Assembly: GCF_037338445.1 (NCBI RefSeq)
Contig: NZ_CP147838.1
Coordinates: forward strand, 682,001-746,000
Direction of reading: 5' to 3'
Source: Salinibaculum sp. SYNS191
Lineage (GTDB): Archaea > Halobacteriota > Halobacteria > Halobacteriales > Haloarculaceae
DNA: 64,000 bases
Shown: positions 49,960 through 58,724 of the stretch, one piece after another
Numbering within the stretch: position 1 is the stretch's first letter
Layout: every line of letters starts with the position of its first letter
The notes under the pieces: generated by a model
What the model was told of the DNA's origin: nothing
What the model saw: only the letters and a program-made list of their open reading frames with translations
Database searches by the model: none
Translations under genes and position numbers: made by a program

Positions 49960-50874
49960 ATGAAGGGCCTCCGACGACTCGGAAGTCGAATCGAGCGCCG
50001 ACACGTGCTGACAGTATTCCTCGTCGCACTCGTCGCGCTGTCCGGGTGTGCCGGCCTCGGCGGTGGGGACGACGCGACGGCCACGCCGACGGCGACAGCG
50101 ACGGAGACGCCGGCCGACGGCGCTGACGGCGGCGACGGCGGGACCGGGACGGCGACCGCGGAGTCGGTCGACGTGAGCGCCGCGGAGGTTGTCGGACCGG
50201 CCGTCGACGCGATGAACAGCGTCGAGAGCTACCGGTTCACGGGGTCGCTCACCCAGACTGTGCAGGCGCCGAACAGCCAGCAGAACGTCTCCCTGGAACT
50301 GAACACCAGCGTCGACCGGGCGAACCAGCGCCTCATGTCGGAGCAGACTATCGACGCCGGTGTCCAGACGCTGACGACGAACACGTACATCGTGGACGGG
50401 ACCCTCTACCAGCGCGGGCAGCAGTTCGTCCAGCAGTACAACTCCGAGTGGATACAGGTCGACGTCTCCAGTGGCATCGAGGAGCAGTTCAACCGGAACG
50501 ACGAACTCGGCGCGCACCGCGTGATGCTGGAGAACTCCTCCGTCGACCTGGTCGGCGCACAGACCGTCGACGGCGAGCGGGCCTACCGCCTCGAACTCGA
50601 CGTCGACGAGGAGGCGCTGTCGGACTTCTACGGCTTCAACGGTACCTCGGTGACGCTCCAGAGCGTGAACACCACCATCTGGGTCGGCACCGAGTCGAAC
50701 CAGGTGCTGCGCGCCGCGGGCGACATCCGACAGCAGATAACGGCGCAGGGACAGCAACTCACGACGGTCAGCACCTACGACGAGCGGTTCCACTACACTG
50801 ACGTCGACATCACGCTCCCCGACGCCGCCAGCGGCGCCGTCGAAGTGAACCAGACGACCGGTCTGGCTGCCTGA
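49960..50874 (+). CDS. Lipoprotein with LolA/LppX-like domain
   Basis: 304 aa from ATG 49960 (GTG 49951 is an alternative). A lipoprotein signal ends in the lipobox LSGC (about 24-27), followed by a Thr/Ala/Gly-rich spacer (about 33-65). From residue 75 the domain resembles DUF6612/LppX-type beta-sheet folds (AMNSVESYRFTGSLTQTV, LVGAQTVDGERAYRLELDV) that carry hydrophobic ligands. It is followed 2 nt later by the second lipoprotein gene. Several Asn-x-Ser/Thr sites fit extracellular glycosylation. Function unknown; lipid or surface role is inference. Confidence 0.72.
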   Translation: MKGLRRLGSRIERRHVLTVFLVALVALSGCAGLGGGDDATATPTATATETPADGADGGDGGTGTATAESVDVSAAEVVGPAVDAMNSVESYRFTGSLTQTVQAPNSQQNVSLELNTSVDRANQRLMSEQTIDAGVQTLTTNTYIVDGTLYQRGQQFVQQYNSEWIQVDVSSGIEEQFNRNDELGAHRVMLENSSVDLVGAQTVDGERAYRLELDVDEEALSDFYGFNGTSVTLQSVNTTIWVGTESNQVLRAAGDIRQQITAQGQQLTTVSTYDERFHYTDVDITLPDAASGAVEVNQTTGLAA

Positions 50875-50876
50875 CG

Positions 50877-52208
50877 ATGCACGGCGAGCGCTCGGCCGCC
50901 GTCGCGGGACTGCTCGCACTCGCCGTCGTCCTGGCGGGCTGTGGCGCGCCGATAGCGCAGTCGCCCCAGGCGACGGCGACACCGGGCGAGTCACCACCGA
51001 CGCCGGAGCAGTCGACGCCCACGGACGACCCCGGCGAGACGGGAACGAACGGCTCGGCCGAGTCGCAGAGACGGGCCATCAACGTCACCAACGGCTCGCT
51101 GTCGGTCGACCCGAACCGGGTGTTCGACCGCGTGCAGTCCCTCCAGGGGACGGACGTCGAGCGCCCGCGCGTCGTCCAGGTGTTCAACAGCATCGCTGGC
51201 TTCGAGAACCAGTCCAGTGGCGTCGCCGTCGAGCGGAATCGGGACTTCTACCGGCTGGCGGGGATGACCTCGGGGTCGGTCAACGTCACCGAGTCCGTCA
51301 CGCGCCAGAAGAACGGCTACGTCACCGGCTTCGGTTCCATCGTGCTGTACGTCGGCGCGAACGCCTCGACGGTGGACGAACTCCTGCTGGTCGCCCACGA
51401 GTTCACCCACTACCTGCAACTCCGGACCGGGCGCCAGGAACGGCTCTCGAAGAACATCGGCGGCATCTCGCTGACCGACAAACGCTACGTCCTCCGGTCG
51501 GTCGTCGAGGGCGGTGCCGTCGTCACGACGAACGCCTACCTCGCCGCGTACGCCAACACGAGCGCGACCAACTCCGAGATGTACACGGGCGTCCAGGCCG
51601 CGCTCCCGGACGGCCACATCGCGAAGTACGAGAACGGCAAGTACGTCAACGGCGACGCGTACATGGACTGGCGGGCGGAGTCGCCGGCCGACCTGGATGC
51701 GGTCTACGCGGACCCGCCCCAGACGAGCGAGCAGGTCCTCCACCAACTCGCGCCCGACGTGGAACCCCCGGCACCGCTGGCGGTGACCGTCGAGACTGGC
51801 GAGGCGCGGGTCGCCGCGGGACGGGACCGGATGGGCGAGGCGTTCGTCCGCACGGCCCTGGAGAGCGCCGTCGGTGAACAGCGAGCGGCGACGGCGGCGG
51901 CCGGGTGGGGCAACGACAGCCTCCACTTCCTCCGGCCGGCCGACGGTGAAGGCGAGACGGCCTACGCCTGGGTGCTCCGCTGGGACGACGCCGCCAACCA
52001 GACGGAGTTCCAGACAGCCTACCGCGAGTCGCTGGCCCAGCGTGGCACCGAGACGGGCGGCGTCTGGGCGCTGAACGACAGCGACCGCTCGGCGACGCTC
52101 GCTGCGCCGACCGACCGGACCTCCGTGGTCGTCTTCGGTCCCGACTCGCTGGTGCGAAACGTCTCCGCGACGGGACGGAACGGCGACATCACCGTATCGA
52201 CGCCCTGA
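50877..52208 (+). CDS. Lipoprotein with HExxH motif (Hvo_1808-type surface protein)
   Basis: 443 aa. The signal ends in the lipobox LAGC (about 20-23), and a Pro/Thr-rich linker follows. The core has LLLVAHEFTHYLQLRTGRQERL, where HEFTH gives two His and the Glu of a zinc protease (about 179-183); the third ligand is probably the Glu of RSVVEGGAVV, some 35 residues later. The protein belongs to a haloarchaeal surface family I know as Hvo_1808. The C-terminal part (WVLRWDDAANQTEFQTAYRE) is a PsbP-like or unknown domain. It lies 2 nt after the previous lipoprotein gene, so they are co-expressed. Confidence 0.78.
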   Translation: MHGERSAAVAGLLALAVVLAGCGAPIAQSPQATATPGESPPTPEQSTPTDDPGETGTNGSAESQRRAINVTNGSLSVDPNRVFDRVQSLQGTDVERPRVVQVFNSIAGFENQSSGVAVERNRDFYRLAGMTSGSVNVTESVTRQKNGYVTGFGSIVLYVGANASTVDELLLVAHEFTHYLQLRTGRQERLSKNIGGISLTDKRYVLRSVVEGGAVVTTNAYLAAYANTSATNSEMYTGVQAALPDGHIAKYENGKYVNGDAYMDWRAESPADLDAVYADPPQTSEQVLHQLAPDVEPPAPLAVTVETGEARVAAGRDRMGEAFVRTALESAVGEQRAATAAAGWGNDSLHFLRPADGEGETAYAWVLRWDDAANQTEFQTAYRESLAQRGTETGGVWALNDSDRSATLAAPTDRTSVVVFGPDSLVRNVSATGRNGDITVSTP

Positions 52209-52292
52209 GCGGACTCTTTTCGAGACATTCCCGGGCGGGAACGGGGGACCGAGATAGCACGACGCCATCAGAGCGGCGTGTCGGACACCACT

Positions 52293-52338
52293 GTATTTCA
52301 ATACCCACATCTGATTTTTAGACTCGTCAAACTTTTAC
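52293..52338 (+). promoter_or_regulatory. Promoter region of the copper/metal operon
   Basis: GTATT-TC-AATAC (52293-52304) is a 5-bp inverted repeat that could bind a metal-responsive regulator. A TATA-like ACTTTTAC at 52331-52338 lies 24-31 nt upstream of the ATG at 52362, which opens a 14-codon mini-ORF overlapping the oxidase start (52394). So transcription probably begins about 30 nt before the oxidase ATG. Confidence 0.4.
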
Positions 52339-52393
52339 GTGAGCCCAACATTTGCCAGCCCATGACACACCATACGAACGGGAGCGAGCGACG

Positions 52394-53662
52394 ATGCCGT
52401 CGCTAGGCTACGAGCGGGCCGGCGCGGTCACGGCTCGGCTGGAAGAACGGCTCACCGACAGGCTGGTGGGCGAACAGAGCGTCAGCCGCCGGACGGTGCT
52501 GGGCAGTCTGGGCGTGGCCGGGAGCGCGGCGCTCGGCCTGGGCAGTACGCGGGGCAGCGCCTCCGCGGGACACGAGGACGACGAGGACCACCACGGGAAC
52601 TTCGGGGCCGTCGACGAGTATCGCGACCGGGACTTCGACCCACACGAGTTCCTGCGGGCGTTCAACACCGGCAGAAACGGACAGGACGCCGTCCCGCAGG
52701 ACGTCTACGAGGAGGACGGCCGCACTGTCCGCGAGTTCGAGTTCACCGCGGTCGACGTCCCAATCACCATCGCGCCGGGCGTGGAGTTCTCGGCGTGGGC
52801 CTACAACGGGCAGGTTCCGGGCCCGACCATCCGCGCCGTCGAGGGCGACCTCATCCGGGTGAGATTCGAGAACTTCGGCCGGCACGGGCACACGATTCAC
52901 CCCCACGTCAAGAACGTCAACCCCGCGATGGACGGGATTCCACAGAACGGGCCGGGCGTCATCGACGCGGGGGAGGACCCCTTCACCTACGAGTGGATAG
53001 CACAGCCTGCGGGCGTTCACTTCTATCACTGTCACTCGCTGCCGCTGAAGGAACACCTCCACCGGGGCCTGTACGGCGCGATAATCGTCGACCCGGACCC
53101 CGAACGCGTCCGGGAGAATCCCGCGGACTACACGAACGACCACCCGAGCCAGATTACCGACGCGCTGGTCGAGGACATGGTCGCCGAGGCGAAGACGCGC
53201 AACCACGAGTACGACGAGAACGACGCCGTCGACGAGATGGTGATGGTGATGAACTCCTTCGACACCAACTTCGACGGCGGCAACGAGGTGTACGCCGCGA
53301 ACACGCGCGCGTTCGCCTACGGTGTCGGGGAGACGGACGGGAAGGGCAACTGGAAGCCAGGCGAGACGAAGCGGCCAATCCAGATCGACAAGACCCGCCG
53401 ACAGCGCGTGTACCTCGTCAACGCGACGGAGTTCGACCTCGTCAACTCCTTCCACACCCACTCGCAGTTCTTCGACTACTACGACCACGGCACGACGCTG
53501 ACGCCGACCCATCAGACCATCGACACGGTGATGCAGTGCCAGGCACAGCGCGGCATCGTCGAACTGGACTACTCGGACCACCAGCCTGGGCTGTACATGT
53601 TCCACGCCCACCAGTCCGAGTTCGCCGAACTCGGCTGGATGAGCTTCTTCGAGGTGGTCTGA
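52394..53662 (+). CDS. Two-domain multicopper oxidase, Tat-exported
   Basis: 422 aa from ATG 52394. The Tat signal is SRRTVLGSLG (about 31-40), followed by GVAGSAALGLGS. The first cupredoxin domain has HTIHPH (His166, 169 and 171) and HFYHCHSLPLKEHLH (His212, Cys213, His214, His221/223), giving type 1 and type 2/3 copper ligands; the second has SFHTHSQFFDYYDHG and MFHAHQSEFAELGWM near the end. This is the two-domain oxidase or nitrite-reductase-like type. It likely oxidises metal ions or nitrogen compounds outside the cell. The ZIP gene starts directly after its stop. Confidence 0.83.
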   Translation: MPSLGYERAGAVTARLEERLTDRLVGEQSVSRRTVLGSLGVAGSAALGLGSTRGSASAGHEDDEDHHGNFGAVDEYRDRDFDPHEFLRAFNTGRNGQDAVPQDVYEEDGRTVREFEFTAVDVPITIAPGVEFSAWAYNGQVPGPTIRAVEGDLIRVRFENFGRHGHTIHPHVKNVNPAMDGIPQNGPGVIDAGEDPFTYEWIAQPAGVHFYHCHSLPLKEHLHRGLYGAIIVDPDPERVRENPADYTNDHPSQITDALVEDMVAEAKTRNHEYDENDAVDEMVMVMNSFDTNFDGGNEVYAANTRAFAYGVGETDGKGNWKPGETKRPIQIDKTRRQRVYLVNATEFDLVNSFHTHSQFFDYYDHGTTLTPTHQTIDTVMQCQAQRGIVELDYSDHQPGLYMFHAHQSEFAELGWMSFFEVV

Positions 53663-54898
53663 GTGAGCGACGAATCGGAGACCGACGGCGGCGTCGTCCG
53701 GGAGACGGACGCGCGTCCGTTCGGACTCCCCCGGTGGGTGAGTCTCCTGCTCCCGCTGGTCCTGCTCGCGGTCGTCCTCGGCGTCTTCGTCGTCGGCTCG
53801 CCGCTGCCGGAGACCGGCGGCCAGCCGCTCCCGGACGTGTCGATTACTCACACGACGATACCGGACGACGAGACAGTGGTGTTACACGCCACGAACAACG
53901 GGCCGGACTCGGTTACGATTTCGCAGGTGCTCGTCGACGAGGCGTACTGGAACTTCGAGGTGCGGGGAGCCGGCGGTGACCGGACGCTCGCCCCGATGGA
54001 GAGCGCCCGCGTCGTCCTGCCCTACCACTGGAACCCCGGCTGGGACCTGGAAGCCGTGCTCGTCCTCTCCGACGGGGCAACCTTCCACCACGCCATCGTC
54101 GCGCCGAGCGAGACGCCCGGGCTGACGCTCGACCTGCTCTGGACGCTCGCGCTGGTCGGCCTGTTCGTGGGCGTCATCCCCGTCGCGCTCGGGATGCTGT
54201 GGTTCCCCGCCATCAGGTCGATGAGCGACCGCTGGCTGCACGCCATCCTCCTGTTCGCCGTGGGGGTGCTGGGCTTCCTCGCCGTCGACGCCGGGTTCGA
54301 GGCGCTGGAACTCGCCGAGCAGGTCCCGAGTGCCTTCGAGGGCACTGCGCTCGTCGTCCTCGGCGTGCTGGGGTCGCTGCTGCTCGTCCAGTCGGTGAGC
54401 GCGTGGCGGCAGGGACGAGCAGCGAGCGGGGACAGTCGTGCAAGCAGCGGGCTCTGGATAGCCTACCTCGTCGCGCTCGGCATCGGCCTGCACAACCTCG
54501 CAGAGGGGCTGGCGATCGGGAGTTCATTCGCCCTCGGGCGCGTCTCGCTGGGCGCGTTCCTCGTCGTCGGATTCATGCTGCACAACGTGACCGAGGGCCC
54601 CGCCGTCGTCGCGCCGGTCGCACGCGGTGAGCGGCCCGCACTCGGGCACTTCGCGGCACTCGGCGTCCTCGCCGGTGCCCCTGTCATCCTCGGCGGGTGG
54701 ATCGGCAGCCTGGCGTACTCGCCGACGCTCGGGGCCGTGTTCCTGGCAATCGGCGTCGGCGCGATTCTCCAGGTCTCCTGGGAAATCGCGGGGCTGGTCC
54801 GCGAGGGCAACGGCAGGCTGGCGAGCGCGACGAACATGCTCGCCTTCCTCGCCGGTCTCGCCGTCATGTACGTGACCGACCTGTTCGTGGCGCTGTGA
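53663..54898 (+). CDS. ZIP-family metal transporter with N-terminal extracytoplasmic domain
   Basis: 411 aa from a GTG at 53663, immediately after the oxidase TGA. One membrane helix at about 25-47 leads to a beta-sandwich-like domain (about 50-140: VSITHTTIPDDETVVLHATN, VDEAYWNFEVRG, HWNPGWDLEAVLVLSDG) facing outside. The ZIP part follows (about 155-411) with eight segments and the metal-binding HNLAEGLAIG (about 277-286) and HNVTEGP (about 308-314). ZIP proteins import zinc, iron or manganese. The added domain is unusual; it may take metal from the neighbouring oxidase or cupredoxin (inference). Confidence 0.82.
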   Translation: MSDESETDGGVVRETDARPFGLPRWVSLLLPLVLLAVVLGVFVVGSPLPETGGQPLPDVSITHTTIPDDETVVLHATNNGPDSVTISQVLVDEAYWNFEVRGAGGDRTLAPMESARVVLPYHWNPGWDLEAVLVLSDGATFHHAIVAPSETPGLTLDLLWTLALVGLFVGVIPVALGMLWFPAIRSMSDRWLHAILLFAVGVLGFLAVDAGFEALELAEQVPSAFEGTALVVLGVLGSLLLVQSVSAWRQGRAASGDSRASSGLWIAYLVALGIGLHNLAEGLAIGSSFALGRVSLGAFLVVGFMLHNVTEGPAVVAPVARGERPALGHFAALGVLAGAPVILGGWIGSLAYSPTLGAVFLAIGVGAILQVSWEIAGLVREGNGRLASATNMLAFLAGLAVMYVTDLFVAL

Positions 54899-54900
54899 CG

Positions 54901-55308
54901 ATGACGGGAGGGACACGCCGGGCGTTCCTGCGCGTGGCCGGTGTCGCACTCGCGGGCGCAGTCGCCGGTTGTCAGGGCGACAGTGGACCGACGACGGTCC
55001 GGATGACGGACGACCTCTCGTTCGACCCCGAGCGGGTCACGGTCGACGCCGGGGCCACCGTCGAGTGGGTCAACGAGAGCGACGTGGGCCACACCGTGAC
55101 GGCGTCCGCCGACGCGATTCCGGCGAGTGCCGACTTCTTCGCCAGCGGCGGCTTCGACACCGAGCGGGCGGCGCGAAACGATATGCAGGGCGGGCTGGTC
55201 GCGGCCGGCGAACGGTACAGTCACACCTTCGAGCGGTCGGGGACCTACGAGTACTACTGCATCCCCCACGAGGGAAGCGGAATGGTCGGGAGCGTCCGCG
55301 TCCGGTAG
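54901..55308 (+). CDS. Plastocyanin-like (halocyanin) Tat lipoprotein
   Basis: 135 aa from ATG 54901, 2 nt after the ZIP stop; start chosen for the signal. The signal TRRAFLRVAGVALAGAVAGC combines Tat motif and lipobox. The cupredoxin domain has Cu ligands His (VGHTV), Cys (YYCIPH), His in the same motif and Met (GSGM). A single type 1 copper protein transfers electrons at the outer membrane face. Encoded with the oxidase and the ZIP transporter, it may pass electrons to the oxidase or carry copper. Confidence 0.88.
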   Translation: MTGGTRRAFLRVAGVALAGAVAGCQGDSGPTTVRMTDDLSFDPERVTVDAGATVEWVNESDVGHTVTASADAIPASADFFASGGFDTERAARNDMQGGLVAAGERYSHTFERSGTYEYYCIPHEGSGMVGSVRVR

Positions 55309-55360
55309 CGTCCCGCGCTGGACCGAAACCGGTAGGAACGCGCAGCGACAGGGTGCGACC

Positions 55361-55648
55361 ATGGGCGACCACACCGAAACCGAACTGTCGGCCCTCGGCG
55401 AGCAGGAGGGCTGGGGGACAGAGGGGTCGGCCGCCCGCGTCCACTACAGCGGGGCGTCCGACCGCTACAGCATCGAGTACTACCTGCCCAGCGACTGCGT
55501 CGTCTACTGGAAAGTCCCGCCGGAGGACCACAGCGAGACGGCGGTCCCCGTGGGGCGGGCGACAGTGCCGACCCCGCTGCGCGAGCGCATCCGCGAGGAC
55601 CTCGCGGCGGCGGGCATCGACCCCGAGGTCGAGCAGCGGACGCTGTGA
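55361..55648 (+). CDS. Small conserved haloarchaeal protein (DUF7538-like)
   Basis: 95 aa from ATG 55361. Soluble, acidic, with a beta-rich middle (ARVHYSGASDRYSIEYYLPS) and a helical end (LRERIREDLAAAGIDPE). I recall a haloarchaeal family, DUF7538, but cannot confirm it. One Cys only. It lies between the metal operon and the folate fusion without clear partners. Confidence 0.65.
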   Translation: MGDHTETELSALGEQEGWGTEGSAARVHYSGASDRYSIEYYLPSDCVVYWKVPPEDHSETAVPVGRATVPTPLRERIREDLAAAGIDPEVEQRTL

Positions 55649-55680
55649 CGGCGACACGGGCGGTCACCACCAACCGATGG

Positions 55681-55687
55681 TATAAAG
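55681..55687 (+). promoter_or_regulatory. TATA box for the folC-folP fusion gene
   Basis: TATAAAG lies 25-31 nt upstream of the ATG at 55712, a near-perfect archaeal TATA box and leaderless spacing. Confidence 0.6.
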
Positions 55688-55711
55688 CACGGCGACCCGA
55701 TTCCAACAGGC

Positions 55712-58147
55712 ATGAAGTTCCACGAGGCGGCAAACTTCCTCTTCGACCTGCGCCGGTTCGCGCCCCGCCCGGGGACCGACGCGACGGCGGCCCTCCTGGA
55801 GCATCTCGGGAACCCCCACGAGGACCTGGACTGCATCCAGGTCGCCGGCACCAACGGCAAGGGGTCGACCGCCCGGATGGTCGAGTCGACGCTCCGCGAG
55901 GCGGGACTGTCGGTCGGCCTCTACACCTCCCCGCATCTTGACGACGTCCGTGAGCGCGTCACAGTCGACGGCCGCAAACTCTCCGAGGACGGCCTCTGCG
56001 AGTTCGTCTCGGACATCCGCGGCTACGTCACCGACCGCGCCGCCGACGGCGAGGCTCCCACCTTCTTCGAGACACTGACCGTGCTCGCGCTCTGGGAGTT
56101 CGGCAGACAGGACGTCGACGTGGCCGTCCTCGAAGTCGGCATCGGCGGCCGCTACGACGCCACCAGCGTCGTGGACCCGGTGGCCGGCGCTATCACCAGC
56201 GTCGCCCTGGAACACACCGACGTCCTCGGCGACACCGTCGAGGAGATTGCCCGCGACAAGGCCGGCATCGGCCCGGCCGACCACCCGCTGGTCGTCGGCG
56301 CGACGGGCGAAGCCCGGTCTGTCATCGCCGACGAGGTGGGCGAGACGGTGACCGTCGGCGACGGCGGCGACGTGACCGTCTCCTACGACGGCCGCGAGGG
56401 GCTGGAGGGCGCGGTCACCATCACCGGCGACGGTGTGGACCTCGCGACGCGACTGCCCCTGCTCGGCGCGCACCAGGCGACCAACGCCGGCATCGCGGCG
56501 GTTCTCGCCCGGCAGGTCGCGGACGTGGACGCGGAGACGCTGGCGCGGGGCCTGCGCAACGCCCACTGGCCGGGCCGGTTCGAGTGCATGGCCGAGAATC
56601 CGCGGGTCGTTCTCGACGGCGCGCACAACCCGCGGGGCTGTGAACGCCTCGCGGAGACGCTCGGCGAGTTCGACTACGACGACCTGCACGTCGTCGTGGG
56701 GTCGATGGCGGACAAGGACCACCGCGGCATCGCGGCAGCCCTGTCCGAGGCCGCCCACGTCGTCGCCTGCGAACCTGACAACGACAGGGCCGAGGACGAG
56801 ACGGTCGTCGCGCGCGCGTTCGAGACCGAGACCGACGCGGACGTCGAGACGCGCTCGGACGTGGCCGGGGCGCTCGACATCGCGCTCGACGCCGCCGGCG
56901 AGGACGACTTCGTGCTCGTCACCGGGTCGCTGTACACCGTCGGCGAGGCCCGCACACGGTGGGCGCGCACCGCCGTCCCGAAACGCGTCGACTCCATCCC
57001 CGAATCCCGCGCCGTCATCGAGGGCGCACACGTCACGGAGGCGGGTGCCTGGCGGATGCGCGGCAAGGGCGTCCACCGCGTCGTGAAGACCCGCGTCCAG
57101 CCACGACAGGCCCAGTACCTCAAGGAAGAACTGCTGTCGCTGGGCGGGGAGTGTGCCATCTCCGGGCTGAACGACCAGGACCTGGAGAACCTCGACGTCG
57201 TGATGATGGCGACGCTGGCGCAGTTCAAGCGACTCGTAGACAAACTCTCGGGGCAACCCTACGGCCTCGCGTCCTTCGGCCGCGAACTGCAGGAGACTCT
57301 CGGCATCGGCGTCCGGCCGGAGACCCACGGCTACCCCTGGGAGGACGGTACCGCAATCATGGGCATCCTGAACGTCACGCCCGACAGCTTCCACGACGGC
57401 GGCGAGTACGAGGCCGAGGCGGACGCCGTCGAGCGCGCGGAGGAGATGGTCGCGGCGGGCGCGGACATCGTCGACGTCGGCGGCGAGTCCACGCGGCCGG
57501 GGGCGGAGCCAGTGCCAGTCGAGGAGGAGAAAGCGCGCGTCGTCCCGGTCGTCGAGCGACTTGCGGACCTCGACGTTGCGATCTCCATCGACACCCGCAA
57601 GGCCGAGGTGGCGCGGGCGGCGCTGGACGCCGGCGCGGACATCCTCAACGACGTGTCGGGACTGGCCGACCCCGAGATGCGCCTCGTCGCCGCCGAGTAC
57701 GGCGTCCCGGTCGTCGTGATGCACTCTATCGACACGCCGGTCGACCCCGAGCGGGAGGTCCACTACGACGACGTCGTCGAGGACGTGGTCGAGGCACTCA
57801 CCGAGCGTGTCCTGCTCGCGGAGAAGGCCGGCCTCGACCGCTCGCAGATAATCGTCGACCCAGGGCTCGGGTTCGGCAAGTCGGCGGCGGAGAGCTTCGA
57901 ACTGCTGGGTCGGCTGGAGGAGTTCCAGGGCCTGGGCTGTCCGGTCCTGGTCGGTCACTCCCACAAGTCGATGTTCGGCCTGGTCGACCGCGACGCGGGG
58001 GAGCGACTGGAGCCGACCGTCGCCGCGACGGCCGTAGCGGCCGAACACGGGGCCGACATCGTCCGCGTCCACGACGTGGCGGCGAACGCCGCAGCCGTCG
58101 ACGTGGTTCGCGCTGCGGACAACCCCGCGAAATTCGACGCGGAGTGA
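55712..58147 (+). CDS. folCP: Bifunctional folylpolyglutamate synthase / dihydropteroate synthase
   Basis: 811 aa. Residues 1 to about 430 are FolC, a Mur-ligase fold: P-loop GTNGKGST (46-53), later LEVGIGGRYDATSVV and the DGAHNPRG motif. Residues about 545-811 are FolP: GILNVTPDSF (551-560) with GGESTRPGA, DTRKAEVARAAL, DPGLGFGKS and GHSHKSMFG, all substrate-binding motifs. The piece between (about 430-545) is the archaeal FolP N-terminal region. Together the protein makes and extends folate. FolC before FolP in one chain is the haloarchaeal arrangement. Codon use is uniform through the join. Confidence 0.92.
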   Translation: MKFHEAANFLFDLRRFAPRPGTDATAALLEHLGNPHEDLDCIQVAGTNGKGSTARMVESTLREAGLSVGLYTSPHLDDVRERVTVDGRKLSEDGLCEFVSDIRGYVTDRAADGEAPTFFETLTVLALWEFGRQDVDVAVLEVGIGGRYDATSVVDPVAGAITSVALEHTDVLGDTVEEIARDKAGIGPADHPLVVGATGEARSVIADEVGETVTVGDGGDVTVSYDGREGLEGAVTITGDGVDLATRLPLLGAHQATNAGIAAVLARQVADVDAETLARGLRNAHWPGRFECMAENPRVVLDGAHNPRGCERLAETLGEFDYDDLHVVVGSMADKDHRGIAAALSEAAHVVACEPDNDRAEDETVVARAFETETDADVETRSDVAGALDIALDAAGEDDFVLVTGSLYTVGEARTRWARTAVPKRVDSIPESRAVIEGAHVTEAGAWRMRGKGVHRVVKTRVQPRQAQYLKEELLSLGGECAISGLNDQDLENLDVVMMATLAQFKRLVDKLSGQPYGLASFGRELQETLGIGVRPETHGYPWEDGTAIMGILNVTPDSFHDGGEYEAEADAVERAEEMVAAGADIVDVGGESTRPGAEPVPVEEEKARVVPVVERLADLDVAISIDTRKAEVARAALDAGADILNDVSGLADPEMRLVAAEYGVPVVVMHSIDTPVDPEREVHYDDVVEDVVEALTERVLLAEKAGLDRSQIIVDPGLGFGKSAAESFELLGRLEEFQGLGCPVLVGHSHKSMFGLVDRDAGERLEPTVAATAVAAEHGADIVRVHDVAANAAAVDVVRAADNPAKFDAE

Positions 58148-58724
58148 GCGAGACGGTTCCAGGGGGTGAAACGGTCCCAGCGAGCGAGAGATTGCTACCC
58201 GTTACGCTCAATATCGACCCCGGAGTAGCCGTTCCTGCCCGCTTTCCGACGGCTCGCAGTCGGACGGGCGATGAACGGCTCACCCACAGAACAGTCACTA
58301 CGCAGACCTGCGGAGTTCGGTACCCACCACCCGACTGGGCAACCCGGCAGATTCACAGTATGCCATGTTCCGGTCCGCTGGAGTGGCTCCGTCTACCCTT
58401 GCGGTCGTCCCCGGCCGGGACCAGTAGCCGGGGACCAGCGCTTCAACCCGGTCCGCCCGACGGCACCACCCTGCCGTCACTTCCGAAACGAACCGCGAAT
58501 CGAGGCTAACTGTCTAGTGTCAGTTCGCTGTCTGGCCGATGGGGCCGCAGAAACACCGTTCCACCGGTCGCCACCCGGCCCCTTTAAGTAATATCGGCAT
58601 TCGTAGGGATATCTTCCAGCGTTCTAAGACTCTAGTTTTCCGCCGAGAACGTGGAAGAAACCAGCAATTGGCATAATTAGTGGTGTACTTTAGGGAGCTA
58701 CTCGGGGAACGGGAGGGTAACAAC
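58148..58724 (+). other. 577-nt gap: no gene found; several inverted repeats and a candidate promoter
   Basis: I see no convincing CDS: the 106-codon ORF at 58271 and a 60-codon minus ORF have poor third-position GC, so are rejected. Structure is present, however. A 9-bp perfect inverted repeat with 11-nt spacer lies at 58407-58415 and 58427-58435. An arm CTTCCAGCGTTCT (58613-58625) pairs with AGAACGTGGAAG (58646-58657), 12 pairs with one bulge. A TATA-like TTTAAGTA at 58583-58590 predicts a transcript starting near 58612, at the hairpin base. This could be a small RNA or the structured leader of the regulator at 58725. I see no tRNA, RNase P or SRP RNA signature. Confidence 0.4.
58583..58590 (+). 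promoter_or_regulatory. TATA-like element before the hairpin region
   Basis: TTTAAGTA, the same octamer as in the TFB promoter, is 22-29 nt before the 5' arm of the 58613 hairpin. A second AT-rich stretch, CATAATTA near 58672-58679, lies about 46-53 nt before the regulator ATG, so either could drive the regulator. Confidence 0.45.

Noticed and set aside
55664..58072. 802-codon minus-strand ORF
   Set aside because: Antisense of the folC-folP fusion; common artefact of GC-rich coding DNA.
58271..58591. 106-codon ORF in the gap after folCP
   Set aside because: Third positions are not GC-rich, unlike true genes here, and no motif is seen.
58148..58680. RNase P or SRP RNA in the long gap
   Set aside because: I looked for the conserved core sequences of both RNAs and did not find them.
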